This document shows positions 45,126 through 54,144 of a DNA stretch of 64,000 nucleotides, in pieces (position 1 is the first letter of the stretch; each line of letters begins with the position of its first letter). The DNA lies in the NCBI GenBank assembly GCA_938085105.1, contig CALKGK010000002.1, forward strand, positions 27,194-91,193. Reading direction: 5' to 3'. The DNA is from an uncultured Flavobacteriales bacterium. Lineage in GTDB: Bacteria > Bacteroidota > Bacteroidia > Flavobacteriales_D > Sanyastnellaceae. The notes beneath the pieces are model-generated. The model saw only the letters and a list, made by a program, of their open reading frames with translations, did not search any database and was not told where the DNA came from. Position numbers and translations under genes: made by a program.

Positions 45126-47252
45126 CTAGTACGCCCAGACCTTAATGTACTGATAAAGCTCATAAGTGGCCTTGTTGGTTTGCGCATCGTTGCGGTATTT
45201 CGGTCCGCCCACCAATTTTCTTGGGGTTCCGAACTGATAGTCTTTTCCTTTCTTAAATCCGCGTTTGTTCATTGCCGCTACCACTTGCTTCTCTGCTGTT
45301 TTGTTTCGATTAGCAGTAAGTTCTTGGTTGTTTTTGTATTTCGACGAAGGCACTCTAGATGCTGAAGATTCAATGATCACCGTAGCATCACCGTTGGCTT
45401 CAATCAATTTCACGAGGTTATTAATGAAATCAGAAAACTCAGTTTCTTCTTCAGCAAATGCGTCAAAATCATACACGAAGTAACGTTGGAAATAAGCTTC
45501 TCCATCAATGAATGCCGAACCTACCGTTACTCCTGTTCCGAGGTAATCATTCGTTCCGCGAGCTCCTGGTGCAATGATGGGGTCTGACTCTTCTTTTGGC
45601 TCCGGTACTTCAACTACAGTTCCTTCTTCGTCTCCTGCCAAGTTCACTGGCAACAAGAAGATTTCTTTGTTGATTTCCGAGTATGAACCATCACAAGGAA
45701 CGTTGATGAACTCCTGTTGGTAAATCTCTTCGTTCACGACATAGTCGATCTGGTAGCTATCGCAAGGATTCAAGATGGTAATGTAAGCTCCATCTCGCTG
45801 ACGAGGACGGTATTCCGTAACATCTCCTGTTTGTTTGTTGGTTACCATCACAAAAATATCGTCAGGCAACTCTTCTCCCTGCGCTGGGTAAATAAACCCT
45901 TTCAAAACAGCCAAGTCAGCTTCTACTGGAGAATCGGGCATGTCTACCACATAAATATCTTTCAAACCGTAGCCTCCTTCTTTCTGAGAAGAATAATACG
46001 CTCTTTTCGAATTTGCCGCTGGTGCAAAGAAGAGGTCGTCTTCAACGGTGTTCAATGGGTACCCAATGTTCACCGGCTTGCTCCATTCTCCATCATCCCC
46101 CAAAGTGGAATAGAAAATATCAAAACCTCCCATTGAATTGTGTCCTTGTGATGCGAAATACAAAGTTTTTCCGTCGGCAGACAAGAATGGAGAATCTTCT
46201 TCCCACTCTGTATTCAAAGCTGCTCCCACGTTCAAACTTTTACTCCATTCACCCGTTGGCAACTTCACACAACGGTAGATGTCTCTGCCACCAAAACCAC
46301 CTTCGCGGTTGGATACATAATAAAGTGTTTGCTCATCTGCGCTCACTGTGATGTGGGTTTCCCATGCATCGCTATTGATGTCAGACCCCATCATTTCTGG
46401 CTCACTCCATGTTTCCCCGAAGAGGACTGATTTCCAAATCTGGCCATCTCCTTTTTCATCGTAATAGATGTAAAGGGTTTGTCCGTCTGGTGAGGTTGAG
46501 ATGGTCGCTGCGTGACCGTCCGTATTGATATTCAACAACTCCGGCTCCATCCAAGCTCCGGTTTTATCTTTATACGACACGTAAATATCTTCGTAAAACT
46601 CACCCGTTTCGGTATCAATCACATCTTCATTGGTGCTGTCGTTTCTCAATCGACGAGAAGTGAAGAACATTGAACTTTCATCGAGCGAAATGACCGGAGA
46701 GTAATCGTTGGTTTCTTCGTTGATTACCGGACCAACATTCGAAATCAAATAGTTTTGATCATGCGAAATCTGGTACTTCGCATTGTTGCACATTTCGATT
46801 TGACGTTCTGCCAATCGGTGCATGTAGTGCTTTTTGGAAACTTTGGATTGGAAGGTGCTGAACGACTCAATAGCTTTATCCAACTGATAATCCAAGTGCT
46901 GTGATTTCCCCAAGTAGTAAAATGCCTCTACCGGTGCTTTTCTTTCTTTCGGATCGAAGGGATCATATTTCTTTGCAACACGCTCACTCGTGGCCACTTC
47001 CAAGTAAGGCAAAGCCGCTTTTTTGTCGTTCGCGGTTTGCATGTAGCAATAACCCAACTTGTAGTTTACATTCGCATTGGAAGGGTCCATTTGAAGCACA
47101 CCAATCCACGCGTCGATGGATTTTGACCAGTACTTTTCCTCCATAAGACGGTTAGCCTCAAGGAATTGCGTGGTAAATTCTCTCGACGACATCTGCGCGA
47201 TAGCCGGAAGAATTAATAGACTTAGGAGAGTGATAAGTAATGGTCGTTTCAT
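45126..47252 (-). CDS. TPR - PD40 propeller protein with OmpA-like C-terminus (PorE-like paralog)
   Basis: Envelope protein of 708 residues: signal peptide (MKRPLLITLLSLLILPAIAQ), TPR repeats (about 30-150), PD40 blades (ISLDESSMFFTSRRLRND, STSPDGQTLYIYYDEKGD, LSADGKTLYFASQGHNSMGGFDIF), a regulatory-like beta domain (about 450-545) and a C-terminal domain (about 590-705) that resembles OmpA only weakly. In that last domain the typical GHTD motif is absent (IIESSASRVPSSKYKNN), though an NQELTANRNKTAE helix remains. The same layout as the 12073 protein makes it a diverged paralog. A type IX secretion role is possible but unproven. Confidence 0.85.
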   Translation of the reverse strand: MKRPLLITLLSLLILPAIAQMSSREFTTQFLEANRLMEEKYWSKSIDAWIGVLQMDPSNANVNYKLGYCYMQTANDKKAALPYLEVATSERVAKKYDPFDPKERKAPVEAFYYLGKSQHLDYQLDKAIESFSTFQSKVSKKHYMHRLAERQIEMCNNAKYQISHDQNYLISNVGPVINEETNDYSPVISLDESSMFFTSRRLRNDSTNEDVIDTETGEFYEDIYVSYKDKTGAWMEPELLNINTDGHAATISTSPDGQTLYIYYDEKGDGQIWKSVLFGETWSEPEMMGSDINSDAWETHITVSADEQTLYYVSNREGGFGGRDIYRCVKLPTGEWSKSLNVGAALNTEWEEDSPFLSADGKTLYFASQGHNSMGGFDIFYSTLGDDGEWSKPVNIGYPLNTVEDDLFFAPAANSKRAYYSSQKEGGYGLKDIYVVDMPDSPVEADLAVLKGFIYPAQGEELPDDIFVMVTNKQTGDVTEYRPRQRDGAYITILNPCDSYQIDYVVNEEIYQQEFINVPCDGSYSEINKEIFLLPVNLAGDEEGTVVEVPEPKEESDPIIAPGARGTNDYLGTGVTVGSAFIDGEAYFQRYFVYDFDAFAEEETEFSDFINNLVKLIEANGDATVIIESSASRVPSSKYKNNQELTANRNKTAEKQVVAAMNKRGFKKGKDYQFGTPRKLVGGPKYRNDAQTNKATYELYQYIKVWAY

Positions 47253-47323
47253 CAGTAGTTTACGTTTAGCAACAGCGTAAAAATACTTGAATCTGTGAGA
47301 ATTACCAATACTTGTTCAAATCA

Positions 47324-48700
47324 TTAGCCAATCTGTCTCTCAGGGTCAAATGCTTCGAGGTAATCTGCTACTCTTCTCACGAAGCTTCCACCCAACATTC
47401 CGTCCACTACACGGTGGTCGTAACTGTGGCTCAAGAACATCATGTGGCGAATGGCAATGACATCTCCATGCGGAGTTTCGAGCACTGCTGGACGCTTGCG
47501 AATGGCTCCTACAGCGAGGATGGCCACTTGGGGTTGGTTGATGATAGGAGTTCCCATCACGTTTCCAAAAGTTCCCACATTCGTGAGGGTGAAGGTTCCG
47601 CCAGAAATATCGTCTGGAGAAAGTTTGTTCGCTCTTGCTCTTGTGGCGAGGTCGTTTACTTTCTTCGCTAAACCAACCATGTTGAGTTGATCTGCATTTT
47701 TAATCACGGGCACAATCAAGTTTCCACTTGGAAGCGCCGCGGCCATCCCAATGTTGATGTCTTTCTTCATGATGATGCGATCACCATCCACTTGAGCGTT
47801 CACTCCTGGGAAATCTTTGATGGCTTTCACCACGGCCTCCATGAAGATTGGAGTGAAGGTAAGCTTCTCTCCTTCGTTTTGTTCAAAGGACTTCTTCGTT
47901 TTGTTTCTCCAATTCACGATGTTCGTCACATCCGCTTCAACAAATGAAGTTACGTGAGGCGAAGTATGCTTGGAGTTGACCATGTGCTCTGCAATGAGTT
48001 TTCTCATGCGGTCCATTTCAACGATTTCGTCGTTCGGACCAATGGCTACATTGGATTTTGGTGCACTTGGCTTGCTCGGTGCATCAACTGAAGCTCTGCT
48101 TGACCGGGCCGGAGCGCTGGTAGCTGGTGCTGGTGTACTTGCGGCTGTCGCTGGAGTGCTTGCTCCATTTTTGCGCTCTGCAATGTACCCGAGGATGTCC
48201 TTTTTCGTGACTCTTCCTTCTTGTCCGCTTCCATTGATTCCTTCCAATTCATTCATTGGAATTCCTTCTTCTTTAGCGATGCTTCTCACAAGAGGTGAGT
48301 AGAAACGACCAGAAGGTCCGGATTTCGAGATCTCCACATCCAAAGGTGCGCTAACTGCTGCCACTACTTCTGGACTAGGTTGTGCCTTGTTTTCTTCTGG
48401 TGCTGGAGCTTGGGGAGTTGCTTCTTGTATTGGAACTGCGGGACTAGCTGCTGCTTCTCCATCGGTGCTGATGATCGCAATCACTTGGCCTACTTCAACC
48501 ACATCACCGTCGTTCACCATCTTTTTCACCAAAACACCGTCTTCTGGCGCAGGAACTTCTGAGTCTACTTTATCTGTGGCGATTTCAACGATTGGGTCAT
48601 CAGCCTCAACTGCTTGTCCCTCTTCAACCAACCACTTAATGATCGTAGCTTCAGCTACACTCTCGCCCATTTTAGGCAATAAAAGTTCAATTTGCGCCAT
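47324..48700 (-). CDS. 2-oxo acid dehydrogenase E2 (dihydrolipoyl acyltransferase), probably branched-chain
   Basis: Core enzyme of a 2-oxo acid dehydrogenase complex; moves the acyl group from lipoate to CoA. Layout in 458 residues: one lipoyl domain (1-76, lipoylated Lys in IATDKVDSEVPAP), an Ala/Pro linker, the E3-binding domain (about 130-170, YSPLVRSIAKEEGIPMNELEG), a second Ala/Pro/Ser linker and the catalytic domain with SHSYDHRVVDGMLGG (catalytic His and Asp). The single lipoyl domain and the opening MAQIELLLPKMGESVAEATI favour the branched-chain complex over pyruvate dehydrogenase. E1 and E3 genes are not nearby. A -7 box lies at 48726. Confidence 0.92.
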   Translation of the reverse strand: MAQIELLLPKMGESVAEATIIKWLVEEGQAVEADDPIVEIATDKVDSEVPAPEDGVLVKKMVNDGDVVEVGQVIAIISTDGEAAASPAVPIQEATPQAPAPEENKAQPSPEVVAAVSAPLDVEISKSGPSGRFYSPLVRSIAKEEGIPMNELEGINGSGQEGRVTKKDILGYIAERKNGASTPATAASTPAPATSAPARSSRASVDAPSKPSAPKSNVAIGPNDEIVEMDRMRKLIAEHMVNSKHTSPHVTSFVEADVTNIVNWRNKTKKSFEQNEGEKLTFTPIFMEAVVKAIKDFPGVNAQVDGDRIIMKKDINIGMAAALPSGNLIVPVIKNADQLNMVGLAKKVNDLATRARANKLSPDDISGGTFTLTNVGTFGNVMGTPIINQPQVAILAVGAIRKRPAVLETPHGDVIAIRHMMFLSHSYDHRVVDGMLGGSFVRRVADYLEAFDPERQIG

Positions 48701-48725
48701 CCTAACACGTTTTTAAAAAGCAGCA

Positions 48726-48733
48726 CAAAATTA
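48726..48733 (-). promoter_or_regulatory. -7 box of the E2 gene
   Basis: On the minus strand TAATTTTG, an exact TAnnTTTG match, 25 nt before the ATG at 48700. Confidence 0.5.
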
Positions 48734-48758
48734 CACGAAAATTTGGGAAATGCCTTAT

Positions 48759-50705
48759 TTAAGCGCCGAGATCGCGCCAGGCGTTGAAGAGAAGTCGCAG
48801 GTCCTTCCTAACTTGATAATTTCGAGCGTATACCACATTCAATCGCTCGTTCACCTCTCCTCCGCTGTTGAGTCCTTTCAACTTGAAATTCACGGGGATA
48901 ACCCCATTTCTGATTTTAGGTAAGCGAAGTTTCGTGCTACTTTCGGCATAAGCCACCCATGTTTTTCTGCCAAACATCACTTGAAAAATGTTGCGCAAAA
49001 AACCAAAGGGCTGTTTCTGAAACCACATGAAAATGGGTGAGAAGATGAGCAGAAGTAAACTCAAAATCACGTCCAAGGTTCGTTTGTTTCGCTTGTTGGA
49101 AGATTTGCTGATGGCGTTGGTATCCAGAATAAAAACATCTCCCGAAGCATCGATGCTGTTGGAGCCAATAATGCTCAAGCTTTCTGGTGGAGCAATTTTA
49201 AAGTCCAAGCCACGATGATCGAGGGTACTCATGTGTTCAATGATTGTTTTCGCCTCCAGATCCTTGCCAGAAAACACTACCTCATTGATTTTGTGTACGC
49301 GAATGATCTCATCCAATTGAGAAACATTCCCTACGCCGTTGGAGGCACTTGACACTTCATCTCCCACTCCAACATGCACTCGAAAAGGCATTCCTGAGCG
49401 GGTTTGCTGCATGAGGTGTTCAATCCGATCAATTTCTTCATCCGACCCCACCAGAGCATAACGTTTCACCGTACTTCCTGAAAAGCGGTGCCCCCCTTTC
49501 ACCACGGCATGCATGAAGCTTCGGCTCAGAAGGAAAACCAAACTCACCCAAAGTGTTCCCAACAAAATCATGGCCCGCGAAAAACGCAAGGCTTCGGGCA
49601 AGAGGGAATAAGCCATCAAAATCAGCGCGGCCCCTACAAGAATCCCCTTCATGATTTTCCCCAATTTAATGGGCTTATCATATCCTCCACTGAATAACAC
49701 ACTGCCCATCCAAGTGAAAGCATAAAGAGAGAAGGCCACGGTAGAAAGGCGCTCATCGTAAATTTTATTTGAAAATTGAGCGTACCAATTTTGCATCACC
49801 AGCATCCCGCTCAAGATCAAAGCAAAATCCAAAACGGCTTGCCATGAACTCTTGATAAACCGAGTGATGATGGCCAAAGCTGCTCGGAGGTAAATGGCAC
49901 TTTTGATGAGAAAACTGAACACTTTCGCGTGTTGGGCGTCGAAATGCTTTTTGGCAAAGATGATCATGGCATTGTAAAACACGAACACGTAATTCAGGCT
50001 GCCTTTCTTCGTGCTTTCTCCCTTATAATGAATGATTCTCGTGTGCGGGTAATAATGGTTCTTGTATCCTCCCAAAACGATTCTCCAGCTCAAATCAATG
50101 TCTTCGCCATACATGAAGAAGGCTTCATCCAAAAGTCCAACTTCATCCAATGCTCTTTTCCGCATCATCATAAAGGCTCCAGAGAGAATTTCAATTTCAT
50201 GGGTCTCATCCGGACTCAAATTCCCCAAATAGTAGCGATTGAATCGTTTGCTTTTCGGAAAGAGCGCACTCAAGCCGAAAATCTTATAAAAAGCCACCCA
50301 AGGTGTAGGGAGTCCGCGCTTGCTTTCAGGCAAATAGTTTCCTTTACCGTCCACCATCTTCACCCCAAGTCCACCCGTTTCTGGGTGATCATCCATAAAG
50401 TCAATTACCTTCGAAAAAGTATCCTCTTCCACCACCGTATCCGGATTGAGGAGCAAAAAATATTCTCCTTTGGAAATCCGCATGGCTTGGTTGTTACCTT
50501 TAGAGAACCCCACGTTTTCGGTGTTTTCAATCAGCTCCACCCAAGGGAATTTCTCCTTCACCATCGCACAAGAACCATCTACCGAAACATTATCCACCAC
50601 AAAAACTTCTGCATCGATGCCGGCAATGGCTTTTTCAACAGAATGAAGGCACTGTTCGAGGAAGAATTCCACGTTGTAATTGACAATGATGACGCTGAGC
50701 TTCAT
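48759..50705 (-). CDS. GT2 glycosyltransferase fused to a degenerate sugar-phosphate transferase-like module
   Basis: The 648 residues combine two parts. Residues 1-~245 are a complete rhamnosyltransferase-like GT2 (MKLSVIIVNYNVEFFLEQCL, LLLNPDTVVEEDTF, YGEDIDLSWRIVLGGYKNHYYP). After several membrane helices (about 265-400) comes a region resembling the nucleotide-binding-like domain in front of WbaP/WcaJ enzymes (KRYALVGSDEEIDRIEHLMQ, INEVVFSGKD). The C-terminus begins like a polyprenyl-phosphate sugar-phosphate transferase (NKRTLDVILSLLLLIFSPIF) but lacks the expected catalytic blocks (KFRSM, Asp-Glu, LVGPRP). The transferase part is thus probably inactive. Starts by a 4-bp ATGA overlap with recR. 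Confidence 0.85.
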   Translation of the reverse strand: MKLSVIIVNYNVEFFLEQCLHSVEKAIAGIDAEVFVVDNVSVDGSCAMVKEKFPWVELIENTENVGFSKGNNQAMRISKGEYFLLLNPDTVVEEDTFSKVIDFMDDHPETGGLGVKMVDGKGNYLPESKRGLPTPWVAFYKIFGLSALFPKSKRFNRYYLGNLSPDETHEIEILSGAFMMMRKRALDEVGLLDEAFFMYGEDIDLSWRIVLGGYKNHYYPHTRIIHYKGESTKKGSLNYVFVFYNAMIIFAKKHFDAQHAKVFSFLIKSAIYLRAALAIITRFIKSSWQAVLDFALILSGMLVMQNWYAQFSNKIYDERLSTVAFSLYAFTWMGSVLFSGGYDKPIKLGKIMKGILVGAALILMAYSLLPEALRFSRAMILLGTLWVSLVFLLSRSFMHAVVKGGHRFSGSTVKRYALVGSDEEIDRIEHLMQQTRSGMPFRVHVGVGDEVSSASNGVGNVSQLDEIIRVHKINEVVFSGKDLEAKTIIEHMSTLDHRGLDFKIAPPESLSIIGSNSIDASGDVFILDTNAISKSSNKRNKRTLDVILSLLLLIFSPIFMWFQKQPFGFLRNIFQVMFGRKTWVAYAESSTKLRLPKIRNGVIPVNFKLKGLNSGGEVNERLNVVYARNYQVRKDLRLLFNAWRDLGA

Positions 50706-51322
50706 GAACGTTTGATGGCGTTTTCGTAAGGTGTACGTTGGGCAATAGAGCGCGCCAGAGTGAGCTCATCGGCGTATTGAATTTCATCCCCAATGGCTAC
50801 TCCACGTGCAATTGCTGAGAGGGTAACGTCAAAAGCACTCAATTTCTTGTACAGAAAAAATGCGGTGGTTTCGCCTTCCATGGTAGTGCTGAGTGCAAAG
50901 ATGATTTCGTTCACTTCTCCCGATTGTACTCGCTGAATTAAAGAAGCAATGTTGAGGTCTGCCGGACCAAGTCCGTCCATCGGTGAAATGATTCCACCCA
51001 AAACATGAAAAACACCAGAATACTGCTGTGTAGCTTCAATTGCCATGACATCCCTACTGTCTTCAACCACACAAATGAGGTTTTGCTGACGTTTTGGCGA
51101 CGAACAAATGGAGCAGTGTTCCTCATCGGAAAAGTGATGGCACGTCGAACATTCATGCACCTTTTCTTTCATCTGGGTCATTGAACGGGCAAAGCGTTCC
51201 ACCTCATCTTCACTCCTGTTGAGCAGAGAAAGCACCAAACGCAGCGCTGTTTTTTTCCCTATTCCGGGCAGGCTTGACATTTGATCAACGGCGGCTTCGA
51301 TCCATTTTGAGGGCAGATTCAT
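50702..51322 (-). CDS. recR: Recombination mediator protein RecR
   Basis: Works with RecO (and RecF) to load RecA on gapped DNA. The 206 residues hold the N-terminal HhH motif (LPGIGKKTALRLVLSLL), the zinc finger CSTCHHFSDEEHCSIC, the Toprim domain (ICVVEDSRDVMAIEATQQYSGVFHVLGG) and the Walker B-like C-terminal region with LSAIARGVAIGDEIQYAD. Start: ATG at 51322 (MNLPSKWIEAAVDQM); the upstream ATG at 51358 would place the promoter box inside the coding sequence. The gene overlaps the downstream GT2 fusion gene by 4 bp, and is divergent from the symporter at 51368. Confidence 0.96.
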   Translation of the reverse strand: MNLPSKWIEAAVDQMSSLPGIGKKTALRLVLSLLNRSEDEVERFARSMTQMKEKVHECSTCHHFSDEEHCSICSSPKRQQNLICVVEDSRDVMAIEATQQYSGVFHVLGGIISPMDGLGPADLNIASLIQRVQSGEVNEIIFALSTTMEGETTAFFLYKKLSAFDVTLSAIARGVAIGDEIQYADELTLARSIAQRTPYENAIKRS

Positions 51323-51327
51323 GCGGT

Positions 51328-51363
51328 CAAAAGTACAACAACCCAATGGAATCACCATCTTTG
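51328..51363. promoter_or_regulatory. Divergent promoters for recR and the sodium symporter, both likely leaderless
   Basis: Minus strand: TACTTTTG at 51328-51335, exact match, 5 nt before the recR ATG. Plus strand: CATCTTTG at 51356-51363, seven of eight positions, 4 nt before the symporter ATG at 51368. Only 45 bp separate the two start codons, so the promoters must share or compete for space. Confidence 0.5.
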
Positions 51364-51367
51364 CGGT

Positions 51368-52864
51368 ATGAGTCCGATCTTCATCCTTAGCCTAATCATC
51401 GCTTACTTTCTTGTGCTGCTAGCGATTTCGTGGTTTACCGGTAAAAAAGCCACCAACAAAACCTTCTTTCTGGCCAATAAAAAAGCCCCTTGGTACTTGG
51501 TGGCCTTCGGTATGGTTGGAGCAAGTTTGAGCGGCATTACCTTCATCTCTGTACCAGGAAAAGTAGGAAACCCGCTCGATCAGATGAGCTACTTGCAGAT
51601 GGTTCTGGGCTTTGGTGTGGGCTACGTTTTCATCGCTTATGTGCTAATGCCCGTGTACTATAAAATGGGGGTTACCTCGATCTATCAATACCTGGAGGAA
51701 CGTTTCGGAACAGCTGCTTACAAAACCGGTGCCTTCTACTTTCTCCTCTCCAGAAGCATTGGGGCCTCGATTCGGCTCCTCTTGGTGGCTACCGTTCTGC
51801 AAGAAATCCTCTTTTCAGCTTGGGGCATTCCTTTTTGGGTGACGGTGATTTTTTCCATCCTCTTGATTTGGGTTTACACTTTTCGAGGAGGAATCAAAAC
51901 CATCATCTTCACCGATACCCTTCAAACGGCTTTCATGCTGATTTCGCTCGTCTTGTCCATGGTCTTGATTTCCCAGCAACTGGATCTCGGTTTGTTCGAA
52001 ATGACGGACGCCATCGCATCTGGTCCGTACAGCCAAATTTGGCAGTTCAATGATTTCTGGACCAACAACCATCACTTCGGCAAGGAATTTATAGGCGGCT
52101 TCTTCATTTGTATTGGGATGACGGGAATGGATCAAGACATGATGCAGAAAAACCTCGCTTGTCCGAACATCAAAGACGCACAGAAAAACATGATCTCTTT
52201 CGCCCTTGTGCTTTTGATCGTGAACGTCCTTTTCATGGGATTGGGAGCGCTTTTGTTCATGTACCAAACAAAGGCGGGAATTGTGATTCCATTGAACGAG
52301 GCTGGGAATCCAAAGAGCGATCTCCTCTTTCCTTTGGTGGCGATGAATTCCGATGTTTTCGGACTCTCATTGGGGGTGTTTTTTCTTCTCGGTTTGATTG
52401 CAGCTGCGTATTCCAGTGCCGACAGTGCCCTCACCTCTTTAACCACTTCTGTTTGCATTGATTTTCTCGACATTGAAAAGAAAAGTGAAGAGCGTCAAGT
52501 GGCGATTCGTAAACGCGTACACATCATTATGAGTGGAGTGCTTTTTTTTATTGTGCTGGAGCTTTATGCTAATTTGGACATGAGTGCCATTATGAAAGTG
52601 ATTTTCTTGGCCGGACTCACATACGGTCCGCTCATTGGTCTGTTCATCTTCGGTATTTACACGAAGAGGCAACTTCCCTCCATCGGGTTAATTCTTGTTG
52701 CCCTTTTGAGTCCGATCATCAGCATCCTTCTTTTTACTTTCTCGAAGGAGCTTTTGGGTGGATTTCAAATGGGAGCACTCCTGATTTTGTTGAACGCTGG
52801 ACTTACCTTCCTTGGACTGCTTCTCATCAGCAAAAAGAAAAAAACCGAGCCCAGCATCGCTTAA
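51368..52864 (+). CDS. Sodium:solute symporter (SSS family)
   Basis: Inner-membrane Na+-coupled importer of 498 residues with about 13 membrane helices. SSS features include the N-terminal ANKKAPWYLVAFGMVGASLSGITFI segment with the unwound helix 1, the helix region VYTFRGGIKTIIFTDTLQTAF containing the family's GGIKAV-like motif, and AAAYSSADSALTSLTTSVCIDF, which holds the conserved Na+-site serines. The substrate (sugar, amino acid, sialic acid and so on) cannot be told from the sequence. The gene has its own promoter and starts at ATG 51368; the aminotransferase gene follows 73 bp later. Confidence 0.92.
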   Translation: MSPIFILSLIIAYFLVLLAISWFTGKKATNKTFFLANKKAPWYLVAFGMVGASLSGITFISVPGKVGNPLDQMSYLQMVLGFGVGYVFIAYVLMPVYYKMGVTSIYQYLEERFGTAAYKTGAFYFLLSRSIGASIRLLLVATVLQEILFSAWGIPFWVTVIFSILLIWVYTFRGGIKTIIFTDTLQTAFMLISLVLSMVLISQQLDLGLFEMTDAIASGPYSQIWQFNDFWTNNHHFGKEFIGGFFICIGMTGMDQDMMQKNLACPNIKDAQKNMISFALVLLIVNVLFMGLGALLFMYQTKAGIVIPLNEAGNPKSDLLFPLVAMNSDVFGLSLGVFFLLGLIAAAYSSADSALTSLTTSVCIDFLDIEKKSEERQVAIRKRVHIIMSGVLFFIVLELYANLDMSAIMKVIFLAGLTYGPLIGLFIFGIYTKRQLPSIGLILVALLSPIISILLFTFSKELLGGFQMGALLILLNAGLTFLGLLLISKKKKTEPSIA

Positions 52865-52937
52865 ATTAAGTGAAATCATGACGGAGATATGCTCAATTTG
52901 TGCATCTTCATTAGCTTTGCTTTCAATATAAAGACCT

Positions 52938-54134
52938 GTGGAAAAAACATCTGCTCTTATTAATCGACTTTCAGAATCTGCAACTCTTGCTATGGCGAGG
53001 ATGACGCGCGAATTGAAAGCGAAAGGAATTGACATCATTGGATTGAGTTTGGGGGAGCCCGATTTCGACACTCCAGAATTCATCAAAGACGCCGCCAAAC
53101 AAGCCATTGACGATAATTTTTCGCATTACACTCCTGTAAATGGACTGCAATCTTTAAGAGACGCCATCTCGAAGAAATTCAAGCGCGACAATGATCTTGA
53201 CTACAGCGCAGATCAAATTGTAGTTTCCACCGGAGCCAAACAATCCATTGCGAATGTGGTTTTGAGTTTGGTGAGTGAAGGCGATGAAGTATTGCTGCCG
53301 GCCCCATATTGGGTGAGCTACAGCGAAATTGTGAAAGTGGCCGGAGGTATTCCTGTGATTATTGAAACAAGCATCGAAGACGATTTCAAAATCACCCCAG
53401 CGCTCCTCGAAAAACACATCAACGATCGCACAAAAATGATAATTTACAGTTCTCCTTGTAATCCATCAGGCTCGGTTTACACCGGAAAAGAATTGAGTGA
53501 TTTGAGCGAGGTGATTGAGAAGCACGAGCAACTTTTTGTGATCTCCGATGAAATCTACGAGCTCATCAATTACCAGAGTGTGCACGCAAGTTTGGCTCAC
53601 AACAAAAGCATCTATGACCGAGTAATCACGGTAAATGGAGTGTCGAAAGGTTTTGCCATGACCGGATGGAGATTGGGCTATATTGGAGCTCCGAAATGGA
53701 TCGCAGATGCCTGCAACAAAATCCAAGGTCAGTTCACCAGTGCTCCTTGCGCCGTTTCTCAAAAAGCAGCCGAAGCCGCTGTGCTAGCTAATCCAGACCA
53801 AGTGCGTTACATGATTGATGCCTTCAAACAAAGGAGAGATTATGTTTTGGGTCGGCTCGAAGCCATGCCTGGAGTAAAAATCAACACCCCTGAAGGAGCA
53901 TTCTATGCTTTTCCAGACATTTCAGCCTTGTTGGGCAAAACTTGGAGCGGTGGAAGCATTGAAAATTCCCAAGACCTCGCCATGTACTTTTTGGAAGAAG
54001 CACATGTGGCCGTTGTGGCGGGAGAAGCCTTTGGTGACCCGAACGGACTGCGAATCAGCTATGCGGCGAGCATGGAAGATCTCGAGAAAGCCATGGACCG
54101 AATTGAAAAAGCTGTGAAAGCGCTCACTGATTAA
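52938..54134 (+). CDS. aspC: PLP-dependent aspartate aminotransferase-like enzyme (class I)
   Basis: Transfers amino groups between an amino acid, probably aspartate, and 2-oxoglutarate. The 398 residues fit the Ib subgroup: LSESATLAMARMTRELKAKGIDIIGLSLGEPDFDTP at the N-terminus, SPCNPSGSVY, the ISDEIYE Asp, and the PLP-binding Lys in VNGVSKGFAMTGWRLGY. The carboxylate-binding Arg in LRISYAAS is kept. The start is a GTG at 52938; no ATG exists in frame before the conserved region, and GTG gives the usual short N-terminus. The kinase gene starts 10 bp after it. The symbol is by similarity only. Confidence 0.9.
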   Translation: MEKTSALINRLSESATLAMARMTRELKAKGIDIIGLSLGEPDFDTPEFIKDAAKQAIDDNFSHYTPVNGLQSLRDAISKKFKRDNDLDYSADQIVVSTGAKQSIANVVLSLVSEGDEVLLPAPYWVSYSEIVKVAGGIPVIIETSIEDDFKITPALLEKHINDRTKMIIYSSPCNPSGSVYTGKELSDLSEVIEKHEQLFVISDEIYELINYQSVHASLAHNKSIYDRVITVNGVSKGFAMTGWRLGYIGAPKWIADACNKIQGQFTSAPCAVSQKAAEAAVLANPDQVRYMIDAFKQRRDYVLGRLEAMPGVKINTPEGAFYAFPDISALLGKTWSGGSIENSQDLAMYFLEEAHVAVVAGEAFGDPNGLRISYAASMEDLEKAMDRIEKAVKALTD

Positions 54135-54144
54135 AGAAGAAAAC

